The notes under the pieces are model-generated. The model worked only from the letters and a program-made list of their open reading frames with translations, did not search any database and was not told where the DNA came from. A DNA stretch of 64,000 nucleotides from Mesorhizobium sp. NZP2298. GTDB taxonomy: Bacteria; Pseudomonadota; Alphaproteobacteria; Rhizobiales; Rhizobiaceae. This document shows, piece after piece, positions 52,959 through 61,512 of this stretch; the first letter of the stretch is position 1, and every line of letters begins with the position of its first letter. The stretch lies in contig NZ_CP033365.1 of the NCBI RefSeq assembly GCF_013170825.1, positions 5,778,001 through 5,842,000 of the forward strand, read 5' to 3'. The position numbers and the translations under genes were made by a program.

Positions 52959-54026
52959 GTGCCGTTGAAAGCAGCCACCCATATCGAGGCCATGTCCGCC
53001 TTCGCGCTTGCGAATTTCGGCGGCTATGACGGGCCTACCCTTGCTCAGAATGAGAGCGCCTTTCCGCCCAGCCCCAAGGCGATCGCCGCCGGCCAGGACG
53101 CGATTGGCCGCAGCCATCTCTATCCCGACCCGGACTGGACGGCACTGCGCGGGGCGATCGCGCAAGCCTATGGGGTCGAGCGCGACCTGATCCTGTGCGG
53201 CGCCGGTTCGATGGAGCTGATCAGTTGCACCGTCGCGGCATTCGCCGGACCAGGCGATGAGGTGCTGGGCACCGCCTATGCCTACAATTTCGCAGCATCG
53301 GCCGCCGCGCGCGTCGGTGCGGTCTACGTCAAGGCAGAAGAGCGCGATTTCACCGTTTCGATCGACAGCATCCTGGCTGCCGTCACGCCAGCAACGCGTA
53401 TCGTCTTCGTCTGCAATCCCGGCAATCCGACCGGCACCCGTATCGGCAACAGCGAACTGCTGCGGCTGCGCGCGGCGTTGCGGCCGGACGTGCTGCTGGT
53501 GATCGATCAGGCCTATGGCGAATTCGACGACCAGGACCCCGGACCGATCTTCGCGCTTGCCTTGCGCGGCGACACCGTGGTGCTGCGCACCCTGTCCAAA
53601 GCCTACGGCCTGGCTGGGGCGCGCGTCGGCTGGGGCTTGTTTGCACCTTCGGTCGGGGCGCAAGTGCGCAAGATGCAGAATTCGAACCAGGTCACGACGC
53701 CGAGCCTGGCAATGGCGGTCGCGGCCGTTCAGGACCAGGTCTTTATGCGCCAAACAGTGGCCCGCACGGCCGTGATCCGCGATCGGTTTGCGCATGATCT
53801 GCGGTCCGCCGGGTACCATGTTCCCGAAAGCCGGACGAATTTCGTGCTGATCCGCTTCTCCAGCGCAGCCGCCGCGGAGGCGGCCGAGAGAAGCTTGCGC
53901 GGTGCCGATATCATCCTGCGGAGCCTGGGGGGTTACGGGCTCACCGACTGTTTGCGCGCGACGGTCGGCCCGCAAGAGATGATGGATCGGGCGCTGCGCA
54001 TACTGATCGACATGCGCGGCGAATAG
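52959..54026 (+). CDS. HisC-like PLP aminotransferase
   Basis: 355 residues from GTG 52959. Motifs: LAQNESAFPPSPKA (HisC-type N-terminus), CGAGSMELISCTVAAF, CNPGNPTGTRIG, VIDQAYGEFDD and the PLP Lys in RTLSKAYGLAGARVGWG. The longer frame (from 52845) adds 38 residues with no family match, so 52959 is preferred; ATG 52992 is also possible. The protein may be an amino-acid aminotransferase of the catabolic locus. The 670 nt upstream carry only remnants, so its promoter is uncertain. The PuuE-like gene follows 32 nt later. Confidence 0.8.
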   Translation: MPLKAATHIEAMSAFALANFGGYDGPTLAQNESAFPPSPKAIAAGQDAIGRSHLYPDPDWTALRGAIAQAYGVERDLILCGAGSMELISCTVAAFAGPGDEVLGTAYAYNFAASAAARVGAVYVKAEERDFTVSIDSILAAVTPATRIVFVCNPGNPTGTRIGNSELLRLRAALRPDVLLVIDQAYGEFDDQDPGPIFALALRGDTVVLRTLSKAYGLAGARVGWGLFAPSVGAQVRKMQNSNQVTTPSLAMAVAAVQDQVFMRQTVARTAVIRDRFAHDLRSAGYHVPESRTNFVLIRFSSAAAAEAAERSLRGADIILRSLGGYGLTDCLRATVGPQEMMDRALRILIDMRGE

Positions 54027-54058
54027 ATCCGGCGACTGCATCCTGGGGAGATTGAGAG

Positions 54059-54964
54059 ATGACGTACCTGCCCGCCCGTGACTTCATCGGCTATGGCGAC
54101 AAGCCGCCGGCCGCGCAGTGGCCCGGCGGCGCCAAGCTCGCCCTCAACATCGTCGTCAACTATGAGGAAGGCGCCGAATACAGCATCGGCGAGGGCGACG
54201 GCGTCTCCGAGGCGATCCTGTCGGACCTTGCCGTGTCCCCGGCGGCGCCGGGTCTACGCAACCGCAACATGGAATCGCTCTACGAATACGGCTCGCGCGT
54301 CGGCGTGTGGCGGCTGGCTTCGCTGTTCCAGGAAAAGAACATCATCCCGACTTTCTACGTCGTCGGGCGAGCGCTCGAACTCAATCCGGCCGCCGGCAAG
54401 GCGATCGCGGCACTTGGCAGCGACATCGTCTGCCATGGTTGGCGCTGGATCGACTACGCGCCGCTGAGCGAGGACGAGGAACGCCAGCACATTGCCATGA
54501 CCGCGGACACCGTCCAGCGGATCACCGGCATTCGCCCGCTCGGCTGGTACACGGGCCGGCCCAGTCTCAACACGCGGCGGCTGGTGGTGGAGCACGGCGG
54601 CTTCCTGTTCGACTGCGACGACTACAATGACGACCTGCCCTATTTTGTCGACGTCGATGCCAAGCGGCATCTGGTCGTCCCGCACAGCTTCGACAACAAT
54701 GACAGCCGGTTCTCGCGCGGCTCCGGCCTGGAGACAGGCAGCCAGTTCTTCGAATATGTCAGCGATGGCGTGGACTGGCTGCTGGCCGAAGGCGAAAAGA
54801 CGCCGCGCATGATGACAGTCTCGCTGCACTGCCGGCTGGCGTCCCGGCCGGGCCGCATGATCGGGCTCGCCCGCTTCCTCGACAAGATCAGGGCCAATCC
54901 GGACATATGGATCTGCCGCCGCTCCGACCTTGCCCAACATTGGCTGAATCGGTTCGGCGGCTGA
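54059..54964 (+). CDS. Polysaccharide-deacetylase-family protein, PuuE (allantoinase)-like
   Basis: 301 residues of the PuuE branch: MTYLPARDFIGYGDKPPAAQ, WPGGAKLALNIVVNYEEGAEYSI, NMESLYEYGSRVGVWRL, GWRWIDYAPLSEDEER and IRPLGWYTGRPSLNTR. PuuE proteins are metal-independent ring-opening amidohydrolases (allantoinase) of purine catabolism, so ring hydrolysis of a hydantoin-like compound is plausible here beside hyuAB. GGGGAG 9 nt upstream fixes the start. The dispersed repeat lies just after its stop. Confidence 0.88.
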   Translation: MTYLPARDFIGYGDKPPAAQWPGGAKLALNIVVNYEEGAEYSIGEGDGVSEAILSDLAVSPAAPGLRNRNMESLYEYGSRVGVWRLASLFQEKNIIPTFYVVGRALELNPAAGKAIAALGSDIVCHGWRWIDYAPLSEDEERQHIAMTADTVQRITGIRPLGWYTGRPSLNTRRLVVEHGGFLFDCDDYNDDLPYFVDVDAKRHLVVPHSFDNNDSRFSRGSGLETGSQFFEYVSDGVDWLLAEGEKTPRMMTVSLHCRLASRPGRMIGLARFLDKIRANPDIWICRRSDLAQHWLNRFGG

Positions 54965-54981
54965 GAAAGCATTCGGCGGCA

Positions 54982-55037
54982 TTGTTTTGACGCAATTCCG
55001 GACGGAAACCGCTTCGCACTTTTCCTGGAATTGCTCT
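54982..55037. repeat. Dispersed rhizobial intergenic repeat, single-module copy
   Basis: Matches the second module of 35404-35508 (GCAATTCCGGACGG ... GGAATTGCTCT) with a few substitutions. GCAATTCC (54992-54999) and GGAATTGC (55027-55034) form an 8-bp stem. It sits between two convergent genes and could also act as a transcript end. Confidence 0.7.
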
Positions 55038-55053
55038 GGCCGCCGGCAACACC

Positions 55054-55956
55054 CTACTTATTCGGAACCTCGTAAACCTTGCCGTGCCAGGGTGCTGCAT
55101 CGATCTGGTCGAGAGCCATCACGTAGAGCACCTTCTCATCCGGTCCGAAGGCAAAATTCGGCATGGATGGCGACGGAACCGAAAGCGTGCGCAGCAGCTT
55201 CGCGTCCTTGTCGACGACGATGATCTTGCCTGGCGCATCAAGCGAGCGTGGGCTCTGGCCGATATACATCTCGCCAGCCTTGTCCATCTTGATGCCGTCG
55301 GGCCAGATATGCGGCTGGTTCGGGAACAGATCATCGAGGTGCAGGAAGACGCGGCGGTTGCTCAGGCCGTGGTCGGGCTGGACATCGAACTCGATGATCC
55401 TGTTATCCTCGGTCTCGACCAGGTAGAGGATTTTTCCATCGTTCGACATGACCAAGCCATTGGCATTGTGCAGGTCGCCGGCAACCTTCTTCACGCTGCC
55501 GTCCTTGCCGATGTAGTAGGCCGAGGCGTCGATCAGCGGTCCGCCCTTGCCGGACCCAGTGAAGTAGATGCCGCCATCCTTGTCGGGCGCGAAGTCATTC
55601 GGTCCGCTGAACGGATTGCCGTCCGTGTCCTTGTCATAGGCCGGCAGCGTCTTGCCGTCGGCGGAGATGCGGCCGATCGAGTTGCTGTCGTAGCAGGTAA
55701 CAAGAAACTCGCCAGAGCTCGTCGGCAACACCGCTGAAGGGCCGCAACCGTCCATCTTCCAGAAGATTTCGTTCTTCTTGCCGTCCCATACAGTCACTGT
55801 GCCGCGGCCGTATTCGACGTAGAAGAGCTTGTCCTGATACCAGATCGGACCTTCGGCGAACCACGCGTCTTCATTGATGACCTTGACGTCTCCCGCATGC
55901 GCGGAGGATGTGAGGGCCAGGGCAAGCATGGTGCCCAGCAGATGCCATTTGATCAT
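55054..55956 (-). CDS. Secreted SMP-30/gluconolactonase-family (LRE-like) protein
   Basis: 300 residues with a signal peptide (MIKWHLLGTMLALALTSSAHA) and a six-bladed beta-propeller of the SMP-30/gluconolactonase type: AEGPIWYQDKLFYVEYGRGTV, GPNDFAPDKDGGIYFTG, NANGLVMSNDGKILYLVE, WPDGIKMDKAGEMYIG. The conserved Asn/Asp ligands for the divalent metal are in these segments. It would act in the periplasm on a lactone or similar ester. The nearby uronate-dehydrogenase-like protein makes aldaro-lactones, but is cytoplasmic. Confidence 0.87.
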   Translation of the reverse strand: MIKWHLLGTMLALALTSSAHAGDVKVINEDAWFAEGPIWYQDKLFYVEYGRGTVTVWDGKKNEIFWKMDGCGPSAVLPTSSGEFLVTCYDSNSIGRISADGKTLPAYDKDTDGNPFSGPNDFAPDKDGGIYFTGSGKGGPLIDASAYYIGKDGSVKKVAGDLHNANGLVMSNDGKILYLVETEDNRIIEFDVQPDHGLSNRRVFLHLDDLFPNQPHIWPDGIKMDKAGEMYIGQSPRSLDAPGKIIVVDKDAKLLRTLSVPSPSMPNFAFGPDEKVLYVMALDQIDAAPWHGKVYEVPNK

Positions 55957-56067
55957 GCGATTCCCCTTTGTTTTCAGATGGTCGAAATCTTCCTCGTTCA
56001 GCTTCGCCGGCGTTTCCGGCCGGTCACGGTTTTCGTCAGTTCGTCAAATGGAGGGATGGTCGGGTCT

Positions 56068-58488
56068 CTATGAGCGCAACCGCTTGCCTTCGGGGTCGAA
56101 TGGCGGATGCGGCAGCAAGATCGCTTCATGCGGCCTTCCCAGTATGGCGACCGAGACCTTGTCTCCGGCCTTGGCCGAGCCGGCCTTGACATAGCCGAGT
56201 GCCAGGGACTTCTCGACGAAATAGCCATAGGCGCCCGAAGACACCTGTCCAATCGGCGTGCCATCGGTGAGGAAGATCGGTTCGCCGCCGGTTGCGTCGG
56301 CGTCCCTGGCATCGATCGACAGCATGATGAGTTCATCGCGCGCCGGCTTGCCGGCGATGGCGGCATAGGCATCGCGGTTCAGGAACGCTCCCTTGTCCAT
56401 TTTGACAAGGCCATCGAACTTGACCTCCTGCGGCCAATATTCGGGCGAATATTCGCGACTCCAGCTGCCATAGCCCTTTTCGACGCGCAGCGACATCAGC
56501 GCGCGCGATCCGACCGGTCCGGCACCAACCTCATTGCCAGCTTTCAGAAGCGCATCGTAAAGCTCGACCTGGTCGGCGGATTTGCAATGCAGCTCCCAGC
56601 CAAGATCGCCGGTGAAGGACACCCTGAGCGCCACCACATCGATGCCGGCGACGGCGATCCGGCGCGACTGCATGAAGGGGAATGCCTCGTTCGACAGATC
56701 CTCATTGGTCAGGCGCTGCAGCAGTTCGCGCGAGCTCGGTCCCGCCACGTTGAAGCCGCAGAGCTCCTCGGTGCGCGAGCGGAAGGTCGTGCCCTCGGGC
56801 AAGGGAACGGCCTTGAAGAACCTTTGGTGGAAGCGCTCGGCCATGCCGGAGCCGATGACCATGAATTCGTCGTCGGCGAGCCTGGTCACGGTGAAGTCGC
56901 CGGCGATGCCGCCACGCTTGCCGATCAGCGGCGTGAGGCAGGAGCGGCCAACTTTTGCCGGCATGCGGTTGGCGAACAGCGCATTGAGCCAGGCCTCGGC
57001 ACCAGTGCCCTTGACCTCGTATTTGGCGAAATTGGAGATGTCGATGATGCCGGCGCGTTCGCGCAGCATGCGCGCCTCGCGGCCCACCGGTTCCCACCAG
57101 TTCTGGCGCGTGAAGCCGATCGTCTCCTCGCGTGGCTCGCCCTCGGCGGCGAACCACAGCGGGTGCTCCCAGCCGAAATTGAGGCCGAAGACGGCGTTCA
57201 TTTCCTTTTGCATGTCGTAGGCGGGCCTGGTCCGCACCGGTCGCCCGGCGGCGCGTTCCTCGTTGGGGAAATGGATCTTGAAGCGATGGCTGTACTGATC
57301 CTGGACGCGAGCCTTGGTGAAGGCCTTGCCGGCCCAGTGGCCGAAGCGCGCCATGTCCCAGGCAAACATGTCGAGCGAGGGCTCACCCTCGATCATCCAC
57401 TCGGCTGCCAGCTTGCCCATGCCGCCCGACTGCGAGAAACCGGGAATGATGCCGTTGCAGCAAAAATAGTTGCTGAGTTCGGGCACCGGCCCGAACAGGA
57501 CCGCGCTGTCCGGCGACCAGATCATCGGCCCGTTGATGACCTTCTTGACGCCGGCTGTGCCGACGGCCGGCACACGCGCGATCGCGCGCAGCATGTTCTC
57601 TTCGATACGGTCGAGATCGTCGGGAAACAGTTCGTGGCCGAAGTCCAGCGGCGTGCCGTCCTCGGCCCAGAATTTCATCTTGCGCTCATAGGCGCCGATG
57701 AGCAGCCCAAGGCCTTCCTGGCGCAGATAGTACTCGCCGTCGCGATCGGCGACCGAAGGCAAGCGGCGGCCCATGGCGGCGATTTCCGGAATGGTCTCGG
57801 TCACGAAATACTGGTGCTCGGTCGGAATCAGCGGCAGCTGCAGGCCAGCCATCGCGGCGACCTCCCTGCCCCACAGGCCGGCGGCGTTGACCACCCATTG
57901 CGTGTGGATGTCGCCCTTCGGCGTGCGCACGATCCAGCTACCGTCTGCTTGGGCCTCGGTCGCGGTGACCGGTGTGAAGCGATGGATCTCGGCGCCCCGC
58001 TGGCGCGCGCCGGCGGCGTAGGCGGCGGTGACGCCGGACGGATCGACATTGCCGCCCTCCGGCTCGTACATGATGCAGCGTATGCCGTCGAAGTCGACCA
58101 GCGGATGCAGCCGCTCCGCCTCGTCACGCGCGACCTCGTAGAAATTCATCTTGTAGCGCCGCGCCTTGGCTTCCTGGAGCCTCAGCTGATGCTCGCGTGC
58201 CTCGGTCTGGGCGAGATAGAGCGAGCCCGGCTGGAAGATGCCGCAGCCCTGGCCTGTCTCGGCTTCCAGCTCCTTGTAAAGCGCCATGGTGTAGTGCTGG
58301 AGGCGGCTGATGTTGGTGGAATCGTGCAAGCCGTGGATGTTTGCCGCCGCATGCCAGGTGGAACCGGAGGTCAGTTCGCTGCGCTCCAGGAGGACGACAT
58401 CCGTCCAGCCGAACTTGGCAAGGTGATAGAGGATCGAGCAGCCGATCAGACCGCCGCCGATGACGACGGCTTGTGCATGAGTACGCAT
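56068..58488 (-). CDS. FAD-dependent dimethylglycine/sarcosine dehydrogenase-like protein with glycine-cleavage T domain
   Basis: 806 residues in two parts: an N-terminal DAO flavoprotein domain (AVVIGGGLIGCSILYHLAKF; STWHAAANIHGL with the His that covalently binds FAD in this family) and a C-terminal GCV_T/aminomethyltransferase tetrahydrofolate-binding domain (FTGDLGWELHCKSADQVELYDALLKAG; EKGYGSWSREYSPEYWPQEV). It oxidatively demethylates N-methyl amino acids; folate captures the one-carbon unit. Formaldehyde from such reactions could be handled by fghA at 29157. It is followed by the SMP-30-like gene and preceded by a Tat-exported binding protein. Confidence 0.9.
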   Translation of the reverse strand: MRTHAQAVVIGGGLIGCSILYHLAKFGWTDVVLLERSELTSGSTWHAAANIHGLHDSTNISRLQHYTMALYKELEAETGQGCGIFQPGSLYLAQTEAREHQLRLQEAKARRYKMNFYEVARDEAERLHPLVDFDGIRCIMYEPEGGNVDPSGVTAAYAAGARQRGAEIHRFTPVTATEAQADGSWIVRTPKGDIHTQWVVNAAGLWGREVAAMAGLQLPLIPTEHQYFVTETIPEIAAMGRRLPSVADRDGEYYLRQEGLGLLIGAYERKMKFWAEDGTPLDFGHELFPDDLDRIEENMLRAIARVPAVGTAGVKKVINGPMIWSPDSAVLFGPVPELSNYFCCNGIIPGFSQSGGMGKLAAEWMIEGEPSLDMFAWDMARFGHWAGKAFTKARVQDQYSHRFKIHFPNEERAAGRPVRTRPAYDMQKEMNAVFGLNFGWEHPLWFAAEGEPREETIGFTRQNWWEPVGREARMLRERAGIIDISNFAKYEVKGTGAEAWLNALFANRMPAKVGRSCLTPLIGKRGGIAGDFTVTRLADDEFMVIGSGMAERFHQRFFKAVPLPEGTTFRSRTEELCGFNVAGPSSRELLQRLTNEDLSNEAFPFMQSRRIAVAGIDVVALRVSFTGDLGWELHCKSADQVELYDALLKAGNEVGAGPVGSRALMSLRVEKGYGSWSREYSPEYWPQEVKFDGLVKMDKGAFLNRDAYAAIAGKPARDELIMLSIDARDADATGGEPIFLTDGTPIGQVSSGAYGYFVEKSLALGYVKAGSAKAGDKVSVAILGRPHEAILLPHPPFDPEGKRLRS

Positions 58489-58613
58489 GTTTCTTCCCTT
58501 TGTACGGCGACTTTATCCTGGCGTTTGACTTAGCTGACTGGTCGATCGCAGTCGCCCGGCGAGTTCGGGGGCGCAACATGCGCCCCCGAGATATTTGCTG
58601 TGGTTGAACCGAC

Positions 58614-60269
58614 CTATGCCTTGTCGAGCCAGACCTTATCCAGCTGCAGTTCGAATGTCTGATGCATGCCAAGGTTCTTCACATAGGTGGCGTGGTGCCG
58701 GTACAGCGAACGCCAGAACGCCTGGACGAGGATGCCGGAGTCCTGCAGAATGGATTCGACGTCCTTCATCAGCTCCTTGCGCTTGTCGACGTCCGCCACG
58801 GCGAGCGCCGCGCTGAGCTTCTTGTCGAATTCCGGATTGGCGTAGCCCGACTCGTTCCAGGCCTCACCGCTGCGATAGGCAATCGCCAGCACCTGGACGC
58901 CGAGCGGCCGCATGCCCCAATCGGTGGTCGACCACGGATATTTCGTCCAGTCGTTCCAGAACGACGAGCCCGGAATGATGGTGCGCTTGACCTTGAAGCC
59001 GGCCTCGCGCATCTGCGCGGCGACGACGTCGGCCGGGTCCTTCACATAGTCCGCATCGTAGGAGATCAGCTCGAACTCGTGATCCGTCTGGCCGGCCTCG
59101 GCCATCAGCGCCTTGGCTTTGGCGAGATCGCGCGGAACTTTCGGCAGCGCGTAGTATTCCGGATGGATCGGACAGACATGGTGGTTCTCAGCGACCTGCC
59201 CGAGGCCGCTGTAGCCGAGCTTCAGCACCGTCTCATTGTCGACAGCGAGCTGGATGGCATTGCGCACGCGTTTGTCGTCATACGGCTTGTTGGTCACATT
59301 GGTGCGCAGCACGATGGTGCCGGCGGTGACCACCTGCTCCTTGACCAGCCCCATGCTGTCATAGAGGTCGACCGTGCCGCCCACCGTCTGGTAGTTGCAA
59401 TCTATCTCACCGGCCTCGAAGGCGCTGCCGATGGCGGGGTTGGACGCGTCCGATCCGTAGTCGGTCCAGTCGACGCCATCGAGATAGGGCTCGCCGCCGA
59501 ACCAGGTGAAGTCCTTGCGCCGCCGCACCGAGGCCGACTCGCCGACCTTGTACGAGATCAGCTCATAGGGACCGGTGCCGGGCGTCTTGAGCATGTCGGC
59601 GCCGTTCTTGTCGAAGTCGCGATGGACGATGACCGCCGGATAATCGGAAAAGCCCGGAATGATGGTGACGTCGGACTGATTGCATTTCAGCTTCACCGTG
59701 TGGTCGTCGACCTTGGTGATGGCGCCAGCCGCGGCTTTCTTGGTAACGGGATCGATCAGGGAGTTCATGCGCCCGGCCATCGAATTGCCCTCGGCCGCCT
59801 TGTCGCACCAGCGTTCGATGTTGTGCACGATGTCGTCGGCGTTGAAGTCGTCGCCATTCGACCACTTCACGCCCTTGCGCAGATGCAGCGTGTATTGCGT
59901 GGCGTCGTCACTCACTTCCCAGCTCTCGACCAGATGTCCCTCGAAGGTGAAGTCGGTGGTGTAGCGGATCATGTAATCGTTGCATTGGCGCATGACGTTG
60001 GCGATCTCGGACCAGTCCCAGGAGCGCGGATCCTTCATGTCCTTGATGATCATCTGCATCTTCAGGATGCCGCCCTTCTTGCCGGGCACGATCGTCGCGG
60101 CCTTGGCCGGGGCAATACCGGCCATCGAATAGGCGAACGCCGTGGACGCGCCCATCGCGCTTGCCATGGCCAGGAATTCGCGGCGATCCATCTTACCGCT
60201 TTTGACTTCGGCTGCGTAGCTTTCGATGACCGCCGGGACGCGGTCACCGTTGCTCTTGAACATTGTCAT
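58614..60269 (-). CDS. Oligopeptide/nickel-type (SBP_bac_5) ABC substrate-binding protein, Tat-exported
   Basis: 551 residues of the peptide/opine/nickel binding family: NEPSxx-like charge pattern, [64 protein letters not shown]. The N-terminus has a twin-arginine signal ([20 protein letters not shown] to AKA), unusual for this family and implying folded export, possibly with a cofactor or metal. The start at 60269 has GGAG 7 nt upstream; a frame from 60377 is discarded. No permease or ATPase genes follow, so it is an orphan binding protein or uses a channel encoded elsewhere. Confidence 0.88.
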   Translation of the reverse strand: MTMFKSNGDRVPAVIESYAAEVKSGKMDRREFLAMASAMGASTAFAYSMAGIAPAKAATIVPGKKGGILKMQMIIKDMKDPRSWDWSEIANVMRQCNDYMIRYTTDFTFEGHLVESWEVSDDATQYTLHLRKGVKWSNGDDFNADDIVHNIERWCDKAAEGNSMAGRMNSLIDPVTKKAAAGAITKVDDHTVKLKCNQSDVTIIPGFSDYPAVIVHRDFDKNGADMLKTPGTGPYELISYKVGESASVRRRKDFTWFGGEPYLDGVDWTDYGSDASNPAIGSAFEAGEIDCNYQTVGGTVDLYDSMGLVKEQVVTAGTIVLRTNVTNKPYDDKRVRNAIQLAVDNETVLKLGYSGLGQVAENHHVCPIHPEYYALPKVPRDLAKAKALMAEAGQTDHEFELISYDADYVKDPADVVAAQMREAGFKVKRTIIPGSSFWNDWTKYPWSTTDWGMRPLGVQVLAIAYRSGEAWNESGYANPEFDKKLSAALAVADVDKRKELMKDVESILQDSGILVQAFWRSLYRHHATYVKNLGMHQTFELQLDKVWLDKA

Positions 60270-60463
60270 CGTTGTTCTCCGGTTCAGGGCTTTCCGCCCG
60301 TTACATTCCCCTTGCGATATCCATGTTAGGGGTGATGCAAAAATCCCGGAAGGGCTCAAGCCGTGAAGAACCGCCAAAACCCGGCCCTAAAGACCTAAAA
60401 AAACGATGCCATTGGCGTGTCAAATTTTTGAGCGCAGGCCTGCTGCCCGCTCGCGGACGGCTG

Positions 60464-61351
60464 TCAGGCGCCGTCTTCGCGCGCTCGCGACAGGATCCAT
60501 TCGCGCACGATGCGAGCGATGTTTCCTTTCGAGAGCTGGCTCTCGGTGAGGTAGTAATTCCAGGGGCTTGGCGGCCGAACCGGAAAGGGCTCGACGAGCA
60601 GTCCGCGACGCAGATAGGCATGGGCAAGCGACCGCTGGGTGGCGACCAGTCCGGCCCCCATGGCAGCGAGTTCGAGCGCGATGTTGGAGGCGTTCGTCGA
60701 CAGCCCCTTGTCGTGGTCGTCCATGTCGACGCCAAGCGCGGTGGCAACAACCTGCCAGTATTCCTGGCGGCCATGCACGAAGATCCAATCCACCTTGAGG
60801 ATATCTGCCGGCGCCTTCACGGCATGCTCGCCTTCGAGCAGCGAAGGCGCGCAGAGCAGCAGCAGTTCGTCGTTCCAAAGCGGGATGCCGGCGGGCGGAC
60901 GGTCGTCGAAACGCCGCGTCGAAATCGTGATGTCGGCGATCTGCTCGCTCATATCCTCCCAGATCGTGCCGTGCAGCACGATCTCGATCTCGGGATGCTT
61001 CTTGCGAAACGCGGCCATGCAGCCGGCCAGCCAGTTCTCCGCCAGGCTCATCGGGCAGGAGACGACCACGGTGCGGTTGCGCGACGAGGTTACGATCGCC
61101 TCCGTTGCCTGGTCGATCTGATCGAGGGCCTGGCGCAAGGTCGGCAGGAAGGCCTCGCCCATTTCGGTGAGCTTGAGGCTGCGCGGATAGCGGATGAACA
61201 ATTGCCGTCCGATGTAATGTTCGAGCGCGCGGACATGCGTGCTGACCGCGGCCTGCGTGTATCCGAGTTCGTTGGCAGCGGCGGTGAAGGAGAGATGCCG
61301 GGCCGAACTCTCAAAGGATCTGATATAGTTCAACGGGGGTGGCGGCTTCAT
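60464..61351 (-). CDS. LysR-family transcriptional regulator (GcvA-like)
   Basis: 295 residues: PPLNYIRSFESSARHLSFTA and ANELGYTQAAVSTHVRALEH helix-turn-helix, LFIRYPRSLKLTEMG wing, then an effector domain (VDWIFVHGRQEYWQ; NASNIALELAAMGAGLVATQ). This is GcvA-like. The start at 61351 has AGGAG 7 nt upstream; a TTG 5 codons earlier is also possible. It is divergent from the MmgE/PrpD gene (intergenic 61352-61512) and 194 nt from the binding-protein gene; it probably controls one or both. Confidence 0.9.
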   Translation of the reverse strand: MKPPPPLNYIRSFESSARHLSFTAAANELGYTQAAVSTHVRALEHYIGRQLFIRYPRSLKLTEMGEAFLPTLRQALDQIDQATEAIVTSSRNRTVVVSCPMSLAENWLAGCMAAFRKKHPEIEIVLHGTIWEDMSEQIADITISTRRFDDRPPAGIPLWNDELLLLCAPSLLEGEHAVKAPADILKVDWIFVHGRQEYWQVVATALGVDMDDHDKGLSTNASNIALELAAMGAGLVATQRSLAHAYLRRGLLVEPFPVRPPSPWNYYLTESQLSKGNIARIVREWILSRAREDGA

Positions 61352-61512
61352 CGCTAACTCCTGCAAGACGCAGTGATAGCTATCCCACAGACGGGCTGGC
61401 GTTCAATCGTGACCGACCACAAGACGTGAATTTTTTTGGCCAATGCCGCCGAACTAATTGCGTGAAAGCGCGATGAACCCAAATTAATGATGTCGTGACG
61501 CAGAGGGGAGTA

